The notes: generated from the sequence alone by a model not told the origin. A stretch of 64,000 nt of DNA from Fundicoccus_A sp052115865 (GCF_052115865.1 NZ_JBQKME010000002.1:124001-188000), one strand, 5' to 3'; numbered from the stretch's first letter, positions 26,419-35,177 are shown. Made by a program: numbers and translations.

Positions 26419-26508
26419 AAAAATCCGAATGATTTTGATAGTTAAACGGGATATAACCTGAATGACAGGCAACTTCCATTCTTAATACTATCATAAAACA
26501 TTCGGATT
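26419..26508 (-). terminator. long hairpin between DUF1292 gene and mltG
   Basis: AATCCGAATG pairs with CATTCGGATT and the stem continues imperfectly for about 20 pairs. The 40-nt loop holds a small CCTG/CAGG hairpin, and five U follow on the minus strand. It probably ends the alaS-ireB-ruvX-DUF1292 operon. Confidence 0.7.
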
Positions 26509-26559
26509 ATTACATTATAAAATTAAATTAGTTATTTATTTATAAATAAGAGAAATGTA

Positions 26560-26898
26560 TTAGGCTAAATCATCATCTTCAAGAAACGTATTCAGAACTT
26601 CTTCAATCATATCCCATTCTTCATTGGTTTCAATTGGTTGTAATGCCCCAGACTGCCCATCTTCTGTTTCAATATAAGAATAAGCTTGAAGTTCAACATC
26701 TTCATCTTCAATTGTACCAGCTGGGAAGACCAAAACATAATTTTTTTTGTATTCTTCTGACTCGAAAGTAAATAAAATTTCATATAAAGATTCATTACCT
26801 TCTTCATCTAAAATCGTAATATACTCATGGTCGTGATCATGATCGTGGTCATGATCGTGATGATGATCATGGTTGTGGTTGTTTTCGTTTTTATTCAT
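26560..26898 (-). CDS. DUF1292 family protein with His/Asp-rich N-terminus
   Basis: The 112-residue protein has the DUF1292 core (YITILDEEGNESLYEILFTF onward) found behind ruvX in most Firmicutes; the function is unknown. Unusually, residues about 8-25 alternate His and Asp, a probable metal-binding segment encoded by a simple DNA repeat. I start at ATG 26898 behind AAGGTGAT; the in-frame GTG at 26907 is inside that SD. It is 12 nt downstream of ruvX. Confidence 0.9.
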   Translation of the reverse strand: MNKNENNHNHDHHHDHDHDHDHDHEYITILDEEGNESLYEILFTFESEEYKKNYVLVFPAGTIEDEDVELQAYSYIETEDGQSGALQPIETNEEWDMIEEVLNTFLEDDDLA

Positions 26899-26910
26899 TA
26901 AAATCACCTT

Positions 26911-27348
26911 TCATTTGTTGGAATAATCTAAATAGTTTTGTAAAATAATGACTGCTGCAAGTTTATCGATAACTTTTTTTCTCTTCTTACGCGAGACATT
27001 TCCTTCCGAAATTAGCATGCGTTCAGCTTGCGTCGTTGTTAAGCGTTCATCTTGGTAAACAATGTTTAATTCAGGCCGAAGTTCTTTCAAAGCATCACCA
27101 TAATTAAGCGAGGCTTGAGCACGTGGTCCTAGGGTGTTATTCATGTTTTTAGGTAAACCAATCACAATCGTCTTCACTTGATTTTCATCAATGACCTTCA
27201 GTAACGCTTGATAGCCAAACTCATTTTTTTCTTCATCAATCCGAAGTGTTTCCAAACCTTGTGCAGTCCATCCCATCAAATCGCTAATGGCAATTCCAAC
27301 TGTTTTAGTTCCTACATCTAACCCCAACACTCTTTGGTACTTACTCAT
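26911..27348 (-). CDS. ruvX: YqgF/RuvX family Holliday junction resolvase-like protein
   Basis: This RNase H-fold nuclease family is linked to rRNA processing and recombination. The 145-residue protein has GLDVGTKTVGIAISD (first catalytic Asp), IVIGLPKNMNNTLGPRA and YQDERLTT. It overlaps ireB by 4 nt in the conserved alaS-ireB-ruvX-DUF1292 block. Confidence 0.93.
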   Translation of the reverse strand: MSKYQRVLGLDVGTKTVGIAISDLMGWTAQGLETLRIDEEKNEFGYQALLKVIDENQVKTIVIGLPKNMNNTLGPRAQASLNYGDALKELRPELNIVYQDERLTTTQAERMLISEGNVSRKKRKKVIDKLAAVIILQNYLDYSNK

Positions 27349-27608
27349 TCACTTTCCTTATCCGTTAAATAATATTCAACTAACTTTTCAACAATTTCAT
27401 CACGTTCATGGTGACGAATCAAATTACGCGCATCTTTATGACGTGGAATATATGCAGGGTCTCCCGATAATAAATAACCAACTATTTGATTAATAGGATC
27501 ATAGCCTTTTTCCTCTAGCGCAGAATAGACTATCTCCAAAGTTTCTCGAATTGAACGTTTATTTAAATCATCTAGCTTAAACAGAATTGTTTCATCTAAT
27601 GATAGCAA
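27345..27608 (-). CDS. ireB: IreB family regulatory phosphoprotein
   Basis: In Enterococcus faecalis IreB is phosphorylated by the PASTA kinase IreK on Thr4 and Thr7 and controls cephalosporin resistance. This copy contains GYDPINQIVGYLLSGDPAYIPRHKDARN, the family core, written here in two parts: GYDPINQIVGYLL and SGDPAYIPRHKDARN. I choose a TTG start at 27608 (GGTGAT just upstream), which gives MLSLDETILFKLDD, 87 residues, and puts Thr exactly at position 7. Position 4 is then Leu, not Thr. An ATG at 27620 is also in frame but sits directly against AAAGGA. It lies 84 nt downstream of alaS. Confidence 0.9.
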   Translation of the reverse strand: MLSLDETILFKLDDLNKRSIRETLEIVYSALEEKGYDPINQIVGYLLSGDPAYIPRHKDARNLIRHHERDEIVEKLVEYYLTDKESE

Positions 27609-27692
27609 AGTAATCACCATTCCTTTCTATTGACTATATTTTACCCTAGAAAATAAATAAATGAAATGAATTTGCAGAATATCAAGAAAAAA

Positions 27693-30353
27693 TTATGCTT
27701 CTGGATTTAATAATGCTTGCAAGGTCTCAGGAACAGCCTCAATCATTTGTGGTATGTTTTGAACTTCTTTCCCACCAGCTTGAGCCATTTGTGGACGACC
27801 ACCTCCGCCACCACCAACAATCTTAGCTAAAGGTTTGATGACAACTCCAGCTTTTAGACCAGAAGCAATCGCAGTATCATCTGCCAACACCATCAAATTA
27901 ACTTTATCTTCTACTGCTGAAACTAAGACTAAAAGATTTGAGCTCTCTTTTTGGCGCCAAGTATCTCCTAGCTGGCGTAAAGAATCCATATCTTGCTTTT
28001 CAAGATTTACAACAACGAAACTTAAGTCATTGATTGTCTGCGTATTGTTTAATAAATCAGCTGCTTGACTTTGGATCAATTTGCTATTTAGAGATTCAAT
28101 TTTTGCATGCGATTCTTTTACATCTTCTTGAAGTGCTTGTACCCTGTTCATCAGCTGGCTGATTTGACTCACTTTTAGTTCTTCTTGAATCGATTTAAGT
28201 AATTGTTCATTCTTTTGATATTCCATAATCGCTGCTTGGCCCGTTAAGGCTTCAATACGACGCATACCAGCACCGATACCTGATTCACTAATTAACTTAA
28301 AAGTTCCAATTTCATTTGTATTATTGACATGAGTTCCCCCACATAATTCAATGGACTCATTACCAATATTAACAACGCGAACAACATCACCATATTTCTC
28401 ACCAAATAAAGCCATGGCCCCCATTGCATTGGCATCCTCAATTGGCATCTCTTGGATATCAACATCTACAGCATTTTCTATCATATAATTTACTTTATTG
28501 GCTATTTGCTTTAATTCGTCTTCTGTGACTTTACCAAAATGTGAAAAGTCAAAACGTAAGCGGTCTGGACCAACATATGAACCTGCTTGGTTAGCATGCT
28601 CCCCTAATACTTCTTTTAATGATTGGTGAAGTAAGTGTGTTGCTGTATGATTTTGGTTGATATGCAGCCTGTTAGAACGATCTACGACTAAAGTATATGA
28701 CTGTTCTACATTTAATGGCATATCAAAGGTGCGTAAACGATGCATATATTGTCCATTTGGAGCTTTTTGTACATCAACCACTTCAGCAAGCAATTGATCA
28801 CCGTCATAAACGCCACCTGTATCGGCAACTTGACCACCCATTTCTGCATAGAAAGGACTGCGATTGAAAATAACCCAAGCTTGGCCATTAGTCGGTAATT
28901 GGTCTACACGTTGATCATCCATAACAATGGCTTTAATTGTAGCATTTGTTTGTAAAGTCGTATAGCCAACAAATTCAAAACTAGTGGTAATATCTTTAAA
29001 AACATCACTTTGAACTTGCATACTTTCTTCTTTTGAGCGCGCAGCTCTTGCACGTTCTCTTTGTAATTGCATTTGTGCATCAAAACCATCTTGGTCTACC
29101 CTTAAATTATTTTCTTGAGCAATTTCTTCTGTTAATTCTAATGGAAAACCATAAGTATCGTACAATTGAAATGCTTGTTCACCTGGAATGACAGTTTGAT
29201 TATCTGCTTCTAATTGGTTAATTATTGCCTGTAAGTGAGACTCTCCACCTTCAATGGTTTCATGGAATCGCTCTTCTTCGTTTAAAATAATTTGTTGGAC
29301 GAATTCATAATTGGTTCGTAAGGTTTCATAATGATCACCCATGACTTCTGCAATAATTGGAACTAATTGGCTTAAGAAGGCCTCTTTGATACCTAAACGA
29401 CGACCGTGCATAACACTACGTCTAATCAATCGACGAATAATATATCCGCGTCCTTCGTTTGACGGCAGAGCACCATCACTAATCGCAAAGGTTACAGCAC
29501 GAATGTGGTCAGCAATAACTTTAAAACTTACTTTTGCACTTGGATTATCTTCATAAACAATACCATCTGTTAGTGATTCAATTTCTTTAATGATTGGCAT
29601 AAATAAATCTGTTTCAAAGTTAGTCGGTGTATCTTGAATAATCGATACAATACGCTCTAAGCCCATCCCAGTATCGACATTTTTTGTAGGAAGTGGTACA
29701 TAGGTATCATCTGGTAAATGGTTAAATTCTGAAAACACTAAATTCCAAATTTCTAACCATCTTTCATTTTCCCCACTTGGATAGCTTTCTGGATGGTCTT
29801 CAGGCAAATCATTATGTTCTTGGCCACGATCATAGAAAATTTCCGTATTAGGACCACATGGACCTGCACCAATATCCCAAAAATTATCTTCAGTTGGAAT
29901 CAAATGCTCTGGATTAAAACCTTCAACTTCAGTCCATAATTCCTTTGTTTCTTTGTCCTCAGGATAGTAGGTTACAAACAAACGACTTGGATCTAAGTCT
30001 AACCAATCTGGACTGGTTAAAAATTCCCAAGCATAATCGATCGCTTCTTTTTTCAAGTAATCCCCAATTGAAAAGTTTCCTAACATTTCAAATAAGGTAT
30101 GATGACGAGCTGTTACTCCAACATTTTCAATATCATTGGTCCGAATACTTTTTTGCGAATTAGCAATTCGTTTGTTAGCAGGTATTTCTGTTCCGTCAAA
30201 ATATTTTTTTAGCGTTGCCACTCCTGAGTTAATCCATAATAGCGTTGGATCATTGATAGGAATCAAAGATTCACTTGGTCGTACTTCATGCCCTTTTTGT
30301 TCGAAGAAATCTAAGAACATCCGTCTAATTTGAACACTGGATAATTTTCGCAT
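27693..30353 (-). CDS. alaS: alanyl-tRNA synthetase
   Basis: AlaRS charges tRNA-Ala and edits mischarged Ser/Gly. The 886-residue protein has the class II core (RRMFLDFFEQKGHEVRPSES, TARHHTLFEMLGNFS), the editing domain with HTATHLLHQ and CGGTHV, and the C-terminal glycine-rich GGGGGGRPQMAQAGG region. Length is normal. A T-box leader lies upstream, and ireB-ruvX-DUF1292 follow. Confidence 0.97.
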   Translation of the reverse strand: MRKLSSVQIRRMFLDFFEQKGHEVRPSESLIPINDPTLLWINSGVATLKKYFDGTEIPANKRIANSQKSIRTNDIENVGVTARHHTLFEMLGNFSIGDYLKKEAIDYAWEFLTSPDWLDLDPSRLFVTYYPEDKETKELWTEVEGFNPEHLIPTEDNFWDIGAGPCGPNTEIFYDRGQEHNDLPEDHPESYPSGENERWLEIWNLVFSEFNHLPDDTYVPLPTKNVDTGMGLERIVSIIQDTPTNFETDLFMPIIKEIESLTDGIVYEDNPSAKVSFKVIADHIRAVTFAISDGALPSNEGRGYIIRRLIRRSVMHGRRLGIKEAFLSQLVPIIAEVMGDHYETLRTNYEFVQQIILNEEERFHETIEGGESHLQAIINQLEADNQTVIPGEQAFQLYDTYGFPLELTEEIAQENNLRVDQDGFDAQMQLQRERARAARSKEESMQVQSDVFKDITTSFEFVGYTTLQTNATIKAIVMDDQRVDQLPTNGQAWVIFNRSPFYAEMGGQVADTGGVYDGDQLLAEVVDVQKAPNGQYMHRLRTFDMPLNVEQSYTLVVDRSNRLHINQNHTATHLLHQSLKEVLGEHANQAGSYVGPDRLRFDFSHFGKVTEDELKQIANKVNYMIENAVDVDIQEMPIEDANAMGAMALFGEKYGDVVRVVNIGNESIELCGGTHVNNTNEIGTFKLISESGIGAGMRRIEALTGQAAIMEYQKNEQLLKSIQEELKVSQISQLMNRVQALQEDVKESHAKIESLNSKLIQSQAADLLNNTQTINDLSFVVVNLEKQDMDSLRQLGDTWRQKESSNLLVLVSAVEDKVNLMVLADDTAIASGLKAGVVIKPLAKIVGGGGGGRPQMAQAGGKEVQNIPQMIEAVPETLQALLNPEA

Positions 30354-30370
30354 ACATTCACACTCCTAAA

Positions 30371-30577
30371 AAATAAAAAAAGACCCATTATATGTAAGGG
30401 CGACTACCGCGGTACCACCTTACTTATAACGACTCTTGTTCATTACATCTTCAACGATTGATAACGCCAATCATGCGCTAATATTTCTATTAGTTTAACT
30501 TGAGGGAGCATTTCAAATCGTTGATTTTTTTCACCTTAATAAAATCTCTCTAAAGGATTTAAAACATAGCCTCGTTA
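30371..30577 (-). promoter_or_regulatory. T-box leader of alaS
   Basis: The minus strand holds the T-box AGGTGGTACCGCGG (30407-30420), which pairs with uncharged tRNA acceptor ends. It is followed by a terminator stem (GCCCTTACA with TGTAAGGGC-type pairing region) running into T residues near 30371. The upstream 150 nt form the stem I region. Uncharged tRNA-Ala should stabilise the antiterminator and raise alaS expression. I could not fix the specifier codon by eye. Confidence 0.9.
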
Positions 30578-30583
30578 TGGCCT

Positions 30584-30612
30584 AGTATAGCTTTTTAACA
30601 AGCATTTGTCAA
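30584..30612 (-). promoter_or_regulatory. promoter of alaS
   Basis: TTGACA (30607-30612) and TATACT (30584-30589) on the minus strand are 17 bp apart, placing the transcript start at the 5' end of the T-box leader. Confidence 0.85.
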
Positions 30613-30644
30613 TTTAACATATAAAATAAATAATGAAAATAGCA

Positions 30645-30672
30645 TTCACATTTAGCTTAACTAAAGTATAAT
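30645..30672 (+). promoter_or_regulatory. promoter of the lipid kinase gene
   Basis: TTCACA (30645-30650) and TATAAT (30667-30672) are 16 bp apart, about 50 nt before the start codon. It is divergent from the alaS promoter. Confidence 0.65.
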
Positions 30673-30721
30673 ATAGAAGAGAGGTATTTATTAGTACAGT
30701 TTGTAAATGAAAGGAAAACCC

Positions 30722-31660
30722 ATGAGTGAACGTATTTATATAATTTGTCACCTTAATTCGGGAGCTGGAAAAGGTAAGGATGCCCTAGAAGAGGTATATC
30801 GTATTTTAAATAGTTATCAAATAACCTATCTGACATATTACACAGATTATGCGAGTCATGCAAAAGTTATAACACAACAAATCATGAGCAAAGGTTTTAA
30901 TCCCGAAAATCAACAAATACTTGTGTTAGGTGGTGATGGAACATTACATGAAGTGGTTGGTGCGATGATTCAAATGGGTCTTAACGTTCCTATCGCATAT
31001 ATCGCAACAGGAACAGGTAATGATTTTAACCGCGTTTGGCAGCCCAATAAATCAATTCGTCAAATCATTGAAACCATGCTTTTCTCTCGTCAAGTTAAAA
31101 CAATTCCTATTTTTACTTTTTATGACAGAACAACAAATATTAACGATATCGTATTGAATAGTCTTGGTTTTGGTTTTGATGCCGAAGTGAATTACTTAAC
31201 GCAACAAATAGACAAAAAATCTTTTTTAAGAAAATATTTAGATGGACACTTTGCGTATCTCGTTTCAATTTTTAAAAGTTTAAATATACTTCAATCATTT
31301 AATCTGACCATTCAAGTTGATGGAGAAACGCATATAATTAACAATGCTTATTTAGCCTGTATCATGAATAATCCTTATTTTGGTGGCGGAATTAAATTAG
31401 ATAATTTAGCGAGTCATGAAAACAAAGAACTGTCATTGATCATTATTCATGATGTGAATTTTAAAGCGATTATTAGCTTATTATTTAGTATTTTAATTAA
31501 GCAAGACCAACATCTTTCACCAAACGTAACGCGTTTTACGGGAGATACAATGGAGTTAAAGTTAAATAAAGCGATTCGAGGGCAGGTAGATGGCGAAGAT
31601 TTAACACCTATCCAGGCTGATTTATCCATTCGCCTTTCTGAATTTCCCTTTTACTTATAA
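30722..31660 (+). CDS. diacylglycerol kinase family lipid kinase (YegS/DagK-like)
   Basis: This 312-residue soluble kinase has the ATP site LNSGAGKGK and VLGGDGTLHEV (G70-T74), and ATGTGNDFNRVW. The C-terminal beta-sandwich contains NNPYFGGGIKLDNLA and a QVDGED end motif. DagK recycles diacylglycerol from lipoteichoic acid synthesis; other members act on sphingoid or undecaprenol lipids, so the substrate is inferred. I start at ATG 30722, six nt after AAAGGA; the upstream in-frame ATG at 30707 overlaps that SD. Confidence 0.88.
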   Translation: MSERIYIICHLNSGAGKGKDALEEVYRILNSYQITYLTYYTDYASHAKVITQQIMSKGFNPENQQILVLGGDGTLHEVVGAMIQMGLNVPIAYIATGTGNDFNRVWQPNKSIRQIIETMLFSRQVKTIPIFTFYDRTTNINDIVLNSLGFGFDAEVNYLTQQIDKKSFLRKYLDGHFAYLVSIFKSLNILQSFNLTIQVDGETHIINNAYLACIMNNPYFGGGIKLDNLASHENKELSLIIIHDVNFKAIISLLFSILIKQDQHLSPNVTRFTGDTMELKLNKAIRGQVDGEDLTPIQADLSIRLSEFPFYL

Positions 31661-31661
31661 T

Positions 31662-31708
31662 AAAAAGCATGAGAAACTTTATGGTACAGTAGTTTCTCAT
31701 GCTTTTTT
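31662..31708. terminator. bidirectional terminator between lipid kinase and secreted protein genes
   Basis: A stem of about 17 bp (31662-31678 with 31691-31708) is bounded by A and T runs. It closes two convergent genes and overlaps the last stop codon of the minus-strand gene by 2 nt. Confidence 0.85.
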
Positions 31709-32357
31709 ATTCAAATCGGTTGATGGTCTCTTCTTGCAAATGATAAATCACACCAAAATCATCTCTTAATTGACTTTTATCCGCATTAGCTTCAAACCTT
31801 AAAACAGCTGAAGGAAGATCAAATAAAGTAATTTCCCAATAACTTTGATTAAAGCTTATTGTTGGCTGATTGATAACAATATATTGGCCATATATCTGAT
31901 TTTTAGAGATTTTTTGCGACCAATTATAAATACCTGGCAACTGGAGATCCAAATACATATCCCATGTTAAGTCTGTAAGTCCTATTTCAGCATTTAATTC
32001 ATTATCCGCATAATTTCTTAATAACGTAGCATAATCTATTTGATACTTTTCATTAAAAATACTTTTTTCTTCCTTGGTCATGGTCGACCAATCCAATTGA
32101 TTATTTAAATAATTTAAGATGATTGAAAAGCGTTGCGATTGACTACTTGCATAATTGTTATTAAAAGTACCTAGATAAGGTTGACCAAGTACAACAATTC
32201 GATTATTTTCTTGTTCAATATCAAAACCTAGAATACTTTGCGAAGTATCTTCAGTTAAATAAGTCCCATCAAAATTAAAATTTTGTGCTTGTACATTTAG
32301 ATTGGGTATGAATATAAGAAGGAAAGAAAGTTTAAGTATAGCCTGTTTAAATCTCAA
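31707..32357 (-). CDS. secreted protein of unknown function (paralog A)
   Basis: A signal peptide (KLSFLLIFIPNLNVQAQ) precedes a globular domain with FDGTYLTED, YQIDYATLLRNYAD and the C-terminal VLRFEANADKSQLRDDFGVIY. I do not recognise the family. The upstream gene encodes a paralog with matching landmarks in the same order. I prefer a TTG start at 32357, 9 nt after GGAGG; ATG 32366 touches that SD. It overlaps the paralog's 3' end by 11 nt, so translation is probably coupled. No membrane anchor, LPXTG or lipobox is visible. Confidence 0.75.
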   Translation of the reverse strand: MRFKQAILKLSFLLIFIPNLNVQAQNFNFDGTYLTEDTSQSILGFDIEQENNRIVVLGQPYLGTFNNNYASSQSQRFSIILNYLNNQLDWSTMTKEEKSIFNEKYQIDYATLLRNYADNELNAEIGLTDLTWDMYLDLQLPGIYNWSQKISKNQIYGQYIVINQPTISFNQSYWEITLFDLPSAVLRFEANADKSQLRDDFGVIYHLQEETINRFE

Positions 32358-32967
32358 GTTCTTCATCCTCCACTTTTTCATAAATAATACCACGGTCATC
32401 GATTAACTGACTAGCATCTTCCGTCATCTCAAAACGAAGTAAACGATCATTTCCTAATAATGAAACACGCCATACGGACTGTGAAGCTTCAATCTTTGCA
32501 TTGACTAACAATACTTCTCCAACACGATTACTGTTAATATCTTGAATCACATGAATCCCAGGGATATACTGATAGACCAATTTCATTACATCCGTTTTAT
32601 TCATCCATGGTTCTACTTGATCAGCAGCAAGATGTAAAACTTCACTCAAATCAACCTCATCGATACCCCATTTATCTCGGAACTCAGCAATTTCTTCTGA
32701 AGTAGTGGATGGATCAAGCAAATAACTGCCTGAATTAATGATTTGATTTAAATAAGCATAACCATTTTCAGCGTATTGTGTATAAATGGTTATTGTTTGA
32801 TTTTCATGGTTGAAATGATAACCTCTAATGGTATCATTTTGGATTGTTAGATAGGTTCCTTCATACGGAAAATCCCCAAAATTTTCTTGAGCATTCACAT
32901 CCAATGCAATGAAATTGCTAAATAACATAAAGCCAACTATTATAAACAATTTAATTATTTTTTTCAT
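32347..32967 (-). CDS. secreted protein of unknown function (paralog B)
   Basis: The 206-residue product has a classical signal peptide (MKKIIKLFIIVGFMLFSNF, cleavage likely after VNAQ). The mature domain shares with the downstream gene the landmarks YEGTYLTIQN, GIDEVDLSEVLHLAAD and LLRFEMTEDASQLIDDRGIIY. No known domain is recognised. I start at ATG 32967, six nt after AGAGGAG. It is divergent from the Agr-type kinase gene, with 174 nt between them, so it is a candidate target of that system. Confidence 0.8.
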   Translation of the reverse strand: MKKIIKLFIIVGFMLFSNFIALDVNAQENFGDFPYEGTYLTIQNDTIRGYHFNHENQTITIYTQYAENGYAYLNQIINSGSYLLDPSTTSEEIAEFRDKWGIDEVDLSEVLHLAADQVEPWMNKTDVMKLVYQYIPGIHVIQDINSNRVGEVLLVNAKIEASQSVWRVSLLGNDRLLRFEMTEDASQLIDDRGIIYEKVEDEELEI

Positions 32968-33071
32968 TACTTTCTCCTCTTTCATGTTGACAATCAAACC
33001 ACTCTGACCTATACTGACTATACATTAAACCTTCATTCAACTTCTTACTTAGATTATAATGAATAAAGTAA

Positions 33072-33097
33072 CGTTTTAGGGAAATCCTTCCTAAACG
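33072..33097. promoter_or_regulatory. inverted repeat in the divergent promoter region of the two-component genes
   Basis: CGTTTTAGG and CCTAAACG form an imperfect inverted repeat (one extra T in the left arm) 9 nt apart. It lies downstream of a TATAAT at 33055-33060 and 45 nt before the kinase start. It could be an operator for the LytTR regulator or an RNA hairpin. The -35 region is poor, which would suit an activated promoter. Confidence 0.45.
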
Positions 33098-33141
33098 ACT
33101 TGTTTTCACTCATAATCCATCAAAAGCTAGGAGGTTTGTTT

Positions 33142-34401
33142 ATGCTACTTAATTTTTATAACTACTTAACTCCCCTTTATTTGATTTATTCTTTTCTCAT
33201 GCAGAAACCAAAATTAAATCGGTTTGCTAAATTGTTATTGTTAGTGTCAATCTTTACTATCAGTCAGTTCAGTTTAATTTATCGCGATACTCTGCTCCCT
33301 TTATTTTATTTCATCATCTTCTTTGTCATTTTGTATTGGAATAGCAAAGATGTTAGTAAAAGCATCATTTATACTATCTTTCCTTTAATTATTTATTTTG
33401 TAGGACCAAGCGTAAATAATTGGTTCTCCTATCCAAATATTGCTATATCAATCATGGTTAACTTAGGATGGATAAGTTTATTTACCTTTCTCTTCAACCA
33501 AGCTGTCGAATATATGATGAATAGATGGGAATTCAGCCAAAGTATTGTTTATAATTTACTCTTAATTTGCTTTTTTCTCTTGTATTATCGTCAGATCAAT
33601 CAGTTGTTTATCTATTTTGGTTTTAATTACGATAGTTGGATATTTTTATTTACTTTAGTTTTTGCCTTAATTGTCTTTTTATTAATGATGATTCTGACTA
33701 TTTTTGATTCAAGTAACCGCCAAATTCAAATGATTGAGCAAGAAAAAGCAAAAATTGAATTAAATAATCAATTTAGCCAATTAATTAGCCAGCAGTACGA
33801 TGAAGTGAGAGCGTTTAGACATGACTACCATAACTTATTGTTAGCTTTAAATGGATATATTCAAGATGAAAAATGGGAACAATTGCATATATTTTTTAAT
33901 AAAGAACTCCATAAATATAATAATATAGAACAAACATCCAACCAACAATTAGAAAAGCTTGTCTATATTCATCATTCTGGAATTCGTCATTTGTTATATG
34001 CTAAATTAATCTATGCGCAGAGCTTAGGGATTACTATCCATTTAGAATTACAACAAGTCTTTCAACTTGAACATGCTGAAATAAATTCTTTACCTAGAAT
34101 ATTAGGGATTATTTTAGATAATGCCATTGAAGAAGCTCGTTTAATAAATAAGGGTGAACTTGCTGTAGCTTTCATCGAAAATGAAGATTCACAAACTATC
34201 ATCGTTAGTAATTCTATGCGCCATGAGTCAATGGATATCCATACGATTAAAACAAAAGGCTATACAAGCAAAGAAAGTAATTCAGGCTTAGGTTTATATA
34301 ATCTAGATCAGCTAATCCTTCCTTCGAATCTTTTACTAAATACTCAGGCAATAAATTATGTATTCACTCAAGAAATCGTTATTCCTAAGGAGGTCGGATA
34401 A
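33142..34401 (+). CDS. AgrC/ComD-type sensor histidine kinase (HPK10, GHKL domain)
   Basis: This 419-residue protein has six or seven membrane segments over residues 1-190, then a linker and the HPK10 box RAFRHDYHNLL (phospho-His H227), then a GHKL ATPase (LGIILDNAIEEA, SGLGLYNLDQL). Kinases of this class usually sense secreted peptides. No agrB, agrD, comC or double-glycine peptide gene is visible nearby. Start ATG 33142 follows TAGGAGG. The regulator begins 2 nt after its stop. Confidence 0.9.
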   Translation: MLLNFYNYLTPLYLIYSFLMQKPKLNRFAKLLLLVSIFTISQFSLIYRDTLLPLFYFIIFFVILYWNSKDVSKSIIYTIFPLIIYFVGPSVNNWFSYPNIAISIMVNLGWISLFTFLFNQAVEYMMNRWEFSQSIVYNLLLICFFLLYYRQINQLFIYFGFNYDSWIFLFTLVFALIVFLLMMILTIFDSSNRQIQMIEQEKAKIELNNQFSQLISQQYDEVRAFRHDYHNLLLALNGYIQDEKWEQLHIFFNKELHKYNNIEQTSNQQLEKLVYIHHSGIRHLLYAKLIYAQSLGITIHLELQQVFQLEHAEINSLPRILGIILDNAIEEARLINKGELAVAFIENEDSQTIIVSNSMRHESMDIHTIKTKGYTSKESNSGLGLYNLDQLILPSNLLLNTQAINYVFTQEIVIPKEVG

Positions 34402-34403
34402 AG

Positions 34404-35156
34404 ATGCAGTCTATTTTTATTTGTGAGGATAATTTAAGTCAATTGAATAACTTCCAAACGATTATTAATAATTATGTCATGATGGAAGATTTAGAAATGG
34501 AACTTACTTTAGCTACAGATAATCCTATAGATATTCTTGAAAGCTTAAAAGAAAAAGATATTAGCAATGGTATTTATTTTCTAGATATAGATTTAAATCA
34601 CGAAATGGATGGATTACAGTTAGCACAAGCAATTAGAGAATATGATCAACTTGGATCTATTGTATTTATTACAACTCATGCTGAAATGGCAGCTGTGACC
34701 TTTAAATATAAAGTTGAAGCACTTGATTTTATTGTTAAATCATCCGTTGAGCAAATACAAGGACAAATGATTGAAATCTTAAAATTAATAAGAGAACGAC
34801 AAATTCAAGGCAATAGTCGTCAAAAACAATTTGTCTTTACTTCCGGTAGTAAAACGCGCACCATTAGTATCGATAAAATTCTATTTTTTGAATCCTTGCC
34901 ACAAGCTCATAAAATTGCAATAAATACCTTTGACAGCCAATATCAAACTTACGATAGCTTGAGTAACATTGAAAAATATGATGATTCATTTGTTCGTTGT
35001 CATAAGTCATTTGTTATTAATATTGATAATGTGGAAAGTATCGACACAAAAAACAAGCTTGTCAAAATGATGAATGGCTCTACTTGTCTGTTGGCAAATA
35101 GTCGCATCAAAAAAATAAAACAACTATTATTAGAAAAACAGCCAAAGTATGATTAA
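34404..35156 (+). CDS. AgrA/ComE-type LytTR response regulator
   Basis: This 250-residue regulator has a receiver domain (acidic ICEDN; phospho-acceptor D61 in YFLDIDLNHEMDG; VFITTHAEM) and a C-terminal LytTR DNA-binding domain (RTISIDKILFFESL, FVRCHKSFVINIDNVESI). LytTR regulators bind spaced direct repeats upstream of their targets. The divergent secreted paralogs are the nearest candidates. Its 3' end overlaps a bidirectional terminator. Confidence 0.92.
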   Translation: MQSIFICEDNLSQLNNFQTIINNYVMMEDLEMELTLATDNPIDILESLKEKDISNGIYFLDIDLNHEMDGLQLAQAIREYDQLGSIVFITTHAEMAAVTFKYKVEALDFIVKSSVEQIQGQMIEILKLIRERQIQGNSRQKQFVFTSGSKTRTISIDKILFFESLPQAHKIAINTFDSQYQTYDSLSNIEKYDDSFVRCHKSFVINIDNVESIDTKNKLVKMMNGSTCLLANSRIKKIKQLLLEKQPKYD

Positions 35157-35177
35157 TTCGATCAGTCTTTGGCTGTT
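35137..35177. terminator. bidirectional terminator inside the 3' ends of two convergent genes
   Basis: AACAGCCAAAG (35137-35147) and CTTTGGCTGTT (35167-35177) form an 11-bp perfect stem flanked by A and T runs. The left arm lies in the response-regulator coding sequence and the right arm in the recD2 coding sequence. Confidence 0.8.

Noticed and set aside
33072..33097. AgrA-type direct-repeat binding site
   Set aside because: The arms are inverted, not direct, and do not fit the LytTR consensus well.
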